From contig CANCXX010000009.1 in NCBI GenBank assembly GCA_947381965.1, forward strand, positions 1 to 64,000: DNA of 64,000 nucleotides. Direction: 5' to 3'. Source of the DNA: an uncultured bacterium (lineage in GTDB: Bacteria > Bacillota > Clostridia > Lachnospirales > Lachnospiraceae). A model generated the notes under the pieces. The model made no database searches. It was given only the letters and a program-made list of their open reading frames with translations, and was not told where the DNA came from. Of the stretch, positions 63,845-64,000 are shown one piece after another (within the stretch, counting starts at the first letter, position 1; every line of letters starts with the position of its first letter). A program made the position numbers and the translations under genes.

Positions 63845-64000
63845 TTGTAACCCGCCATCCTTAACCTCTAGCAGTCATGGTTCCGACCATGATGCCGCTT
63901 CAGTTGGTAGTTTATAACACTTATTACTTATTATACTGCATTCATGTTTTTTTTCAAGCATCACCCCCGGGCCAATACCTACATATTATACATTAAAAAC

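Overview
The window looks like the chromosome of a low-to-mid GC Clostridia member of the family Lachnospiraceae (Blautia/Ruminococcus-like gut anaerobe). The basis is strong GGAGG ribosome sites on almost every gene, a CIRCE-controlled groESL, a type III pantothenate kinase, a Fe-dependent propanediol oxidoreductase at the end of a rhamnose operon, amylosucrase-like and branching enzymes, GHKL/LytTR signalling genes and several chemoreceptors. This is inference from gene content; no rRNA or tRNA gene was found to anchor it. Most genes read on the minus strand.

Layout. 1-1.1 kb: decayed excisionase and tyrosine integrase of a Tn916-type element. 1.2-5.6 kb: alpha/beta hydrolase, a GmrSD (DUF262) restriction pseudogene, then an XRE / LytTR / GHKL kinase / DUF3842 cassette. 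5.7-7.8 kb: FIST sensor protein plus soluble chemoreceptor signalling protein. 7.9-12.5 kb: LacI regulator with a sugar ABC importer (binding protein and two permeases, no ATPase) behind tandem operators. 12.7-15.6 kb: HPr-like protein without the phospho-histidine, a structured intergenic region, and groESL under CIRCE. 15.9-17.6 kb: degenerate GGDEF protein and an unknown protein. 17.7-21.2 kb: KdpDE-type two-component pair without the pump genes, then an NSS sodium symporter with a consensus promoter of its own. 21.2-31 kb: amylosucrase-like GH13, PerM-type permease, endonuclease III, a hybrid histidine kinase, an AGCS symporter and GlgB. 31-35 kb: a fresh 217-bp MITE with a 9-bp target duplication, TetR, and an ECF S component-coaX-coaBC operon for pantothenate uptake and CoA synthesis. 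35-40.8 kb: unknown protein and the rhaB-rhaA-rhaD-fucO operon. 41-44.7 kb: small kinase, a second MITE, IS630 remnant and a BAAT-type hydrolase. 45-50.7 kb: two transmembrane chemoreceptors around a small coiled-coil protein and a lipoprotein. 50.7-64 kb: metA, ligA variant, rluF/rluB-type synthase, hflX, aroA, HAD phosphatase, MATE exporter, a signal-less amidase, a TPR-nucleotidyltransferase-DUF4125 fusion and a patatin-like phospholipase.

The coherent metabolic units are deoxysugar use (rhamnose to DHAP and lactaldehyde, lactaldehyde to 1,2-propanediol), an ABC-imported sugar of unknown identity, alpha-glucan synthesis or storage, and CoA synthesis from salvaged pantothenate.

The most distinctive non-coding content is three families of small dispersed repeats: a MITE with TTAGGTAATTG ends (one complete and three partial copies), a MITE/IS630 family with CTAGTACAGCATTGC ends, and REP/REPIN-like palindromes. 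The REP edges sit directly upstream of three start codons and appear to supply their Shine-Dalgarno sequences. A pair of foldable elements between the HPr-like gene and groEL is the best candidate for an undescribed RNA.
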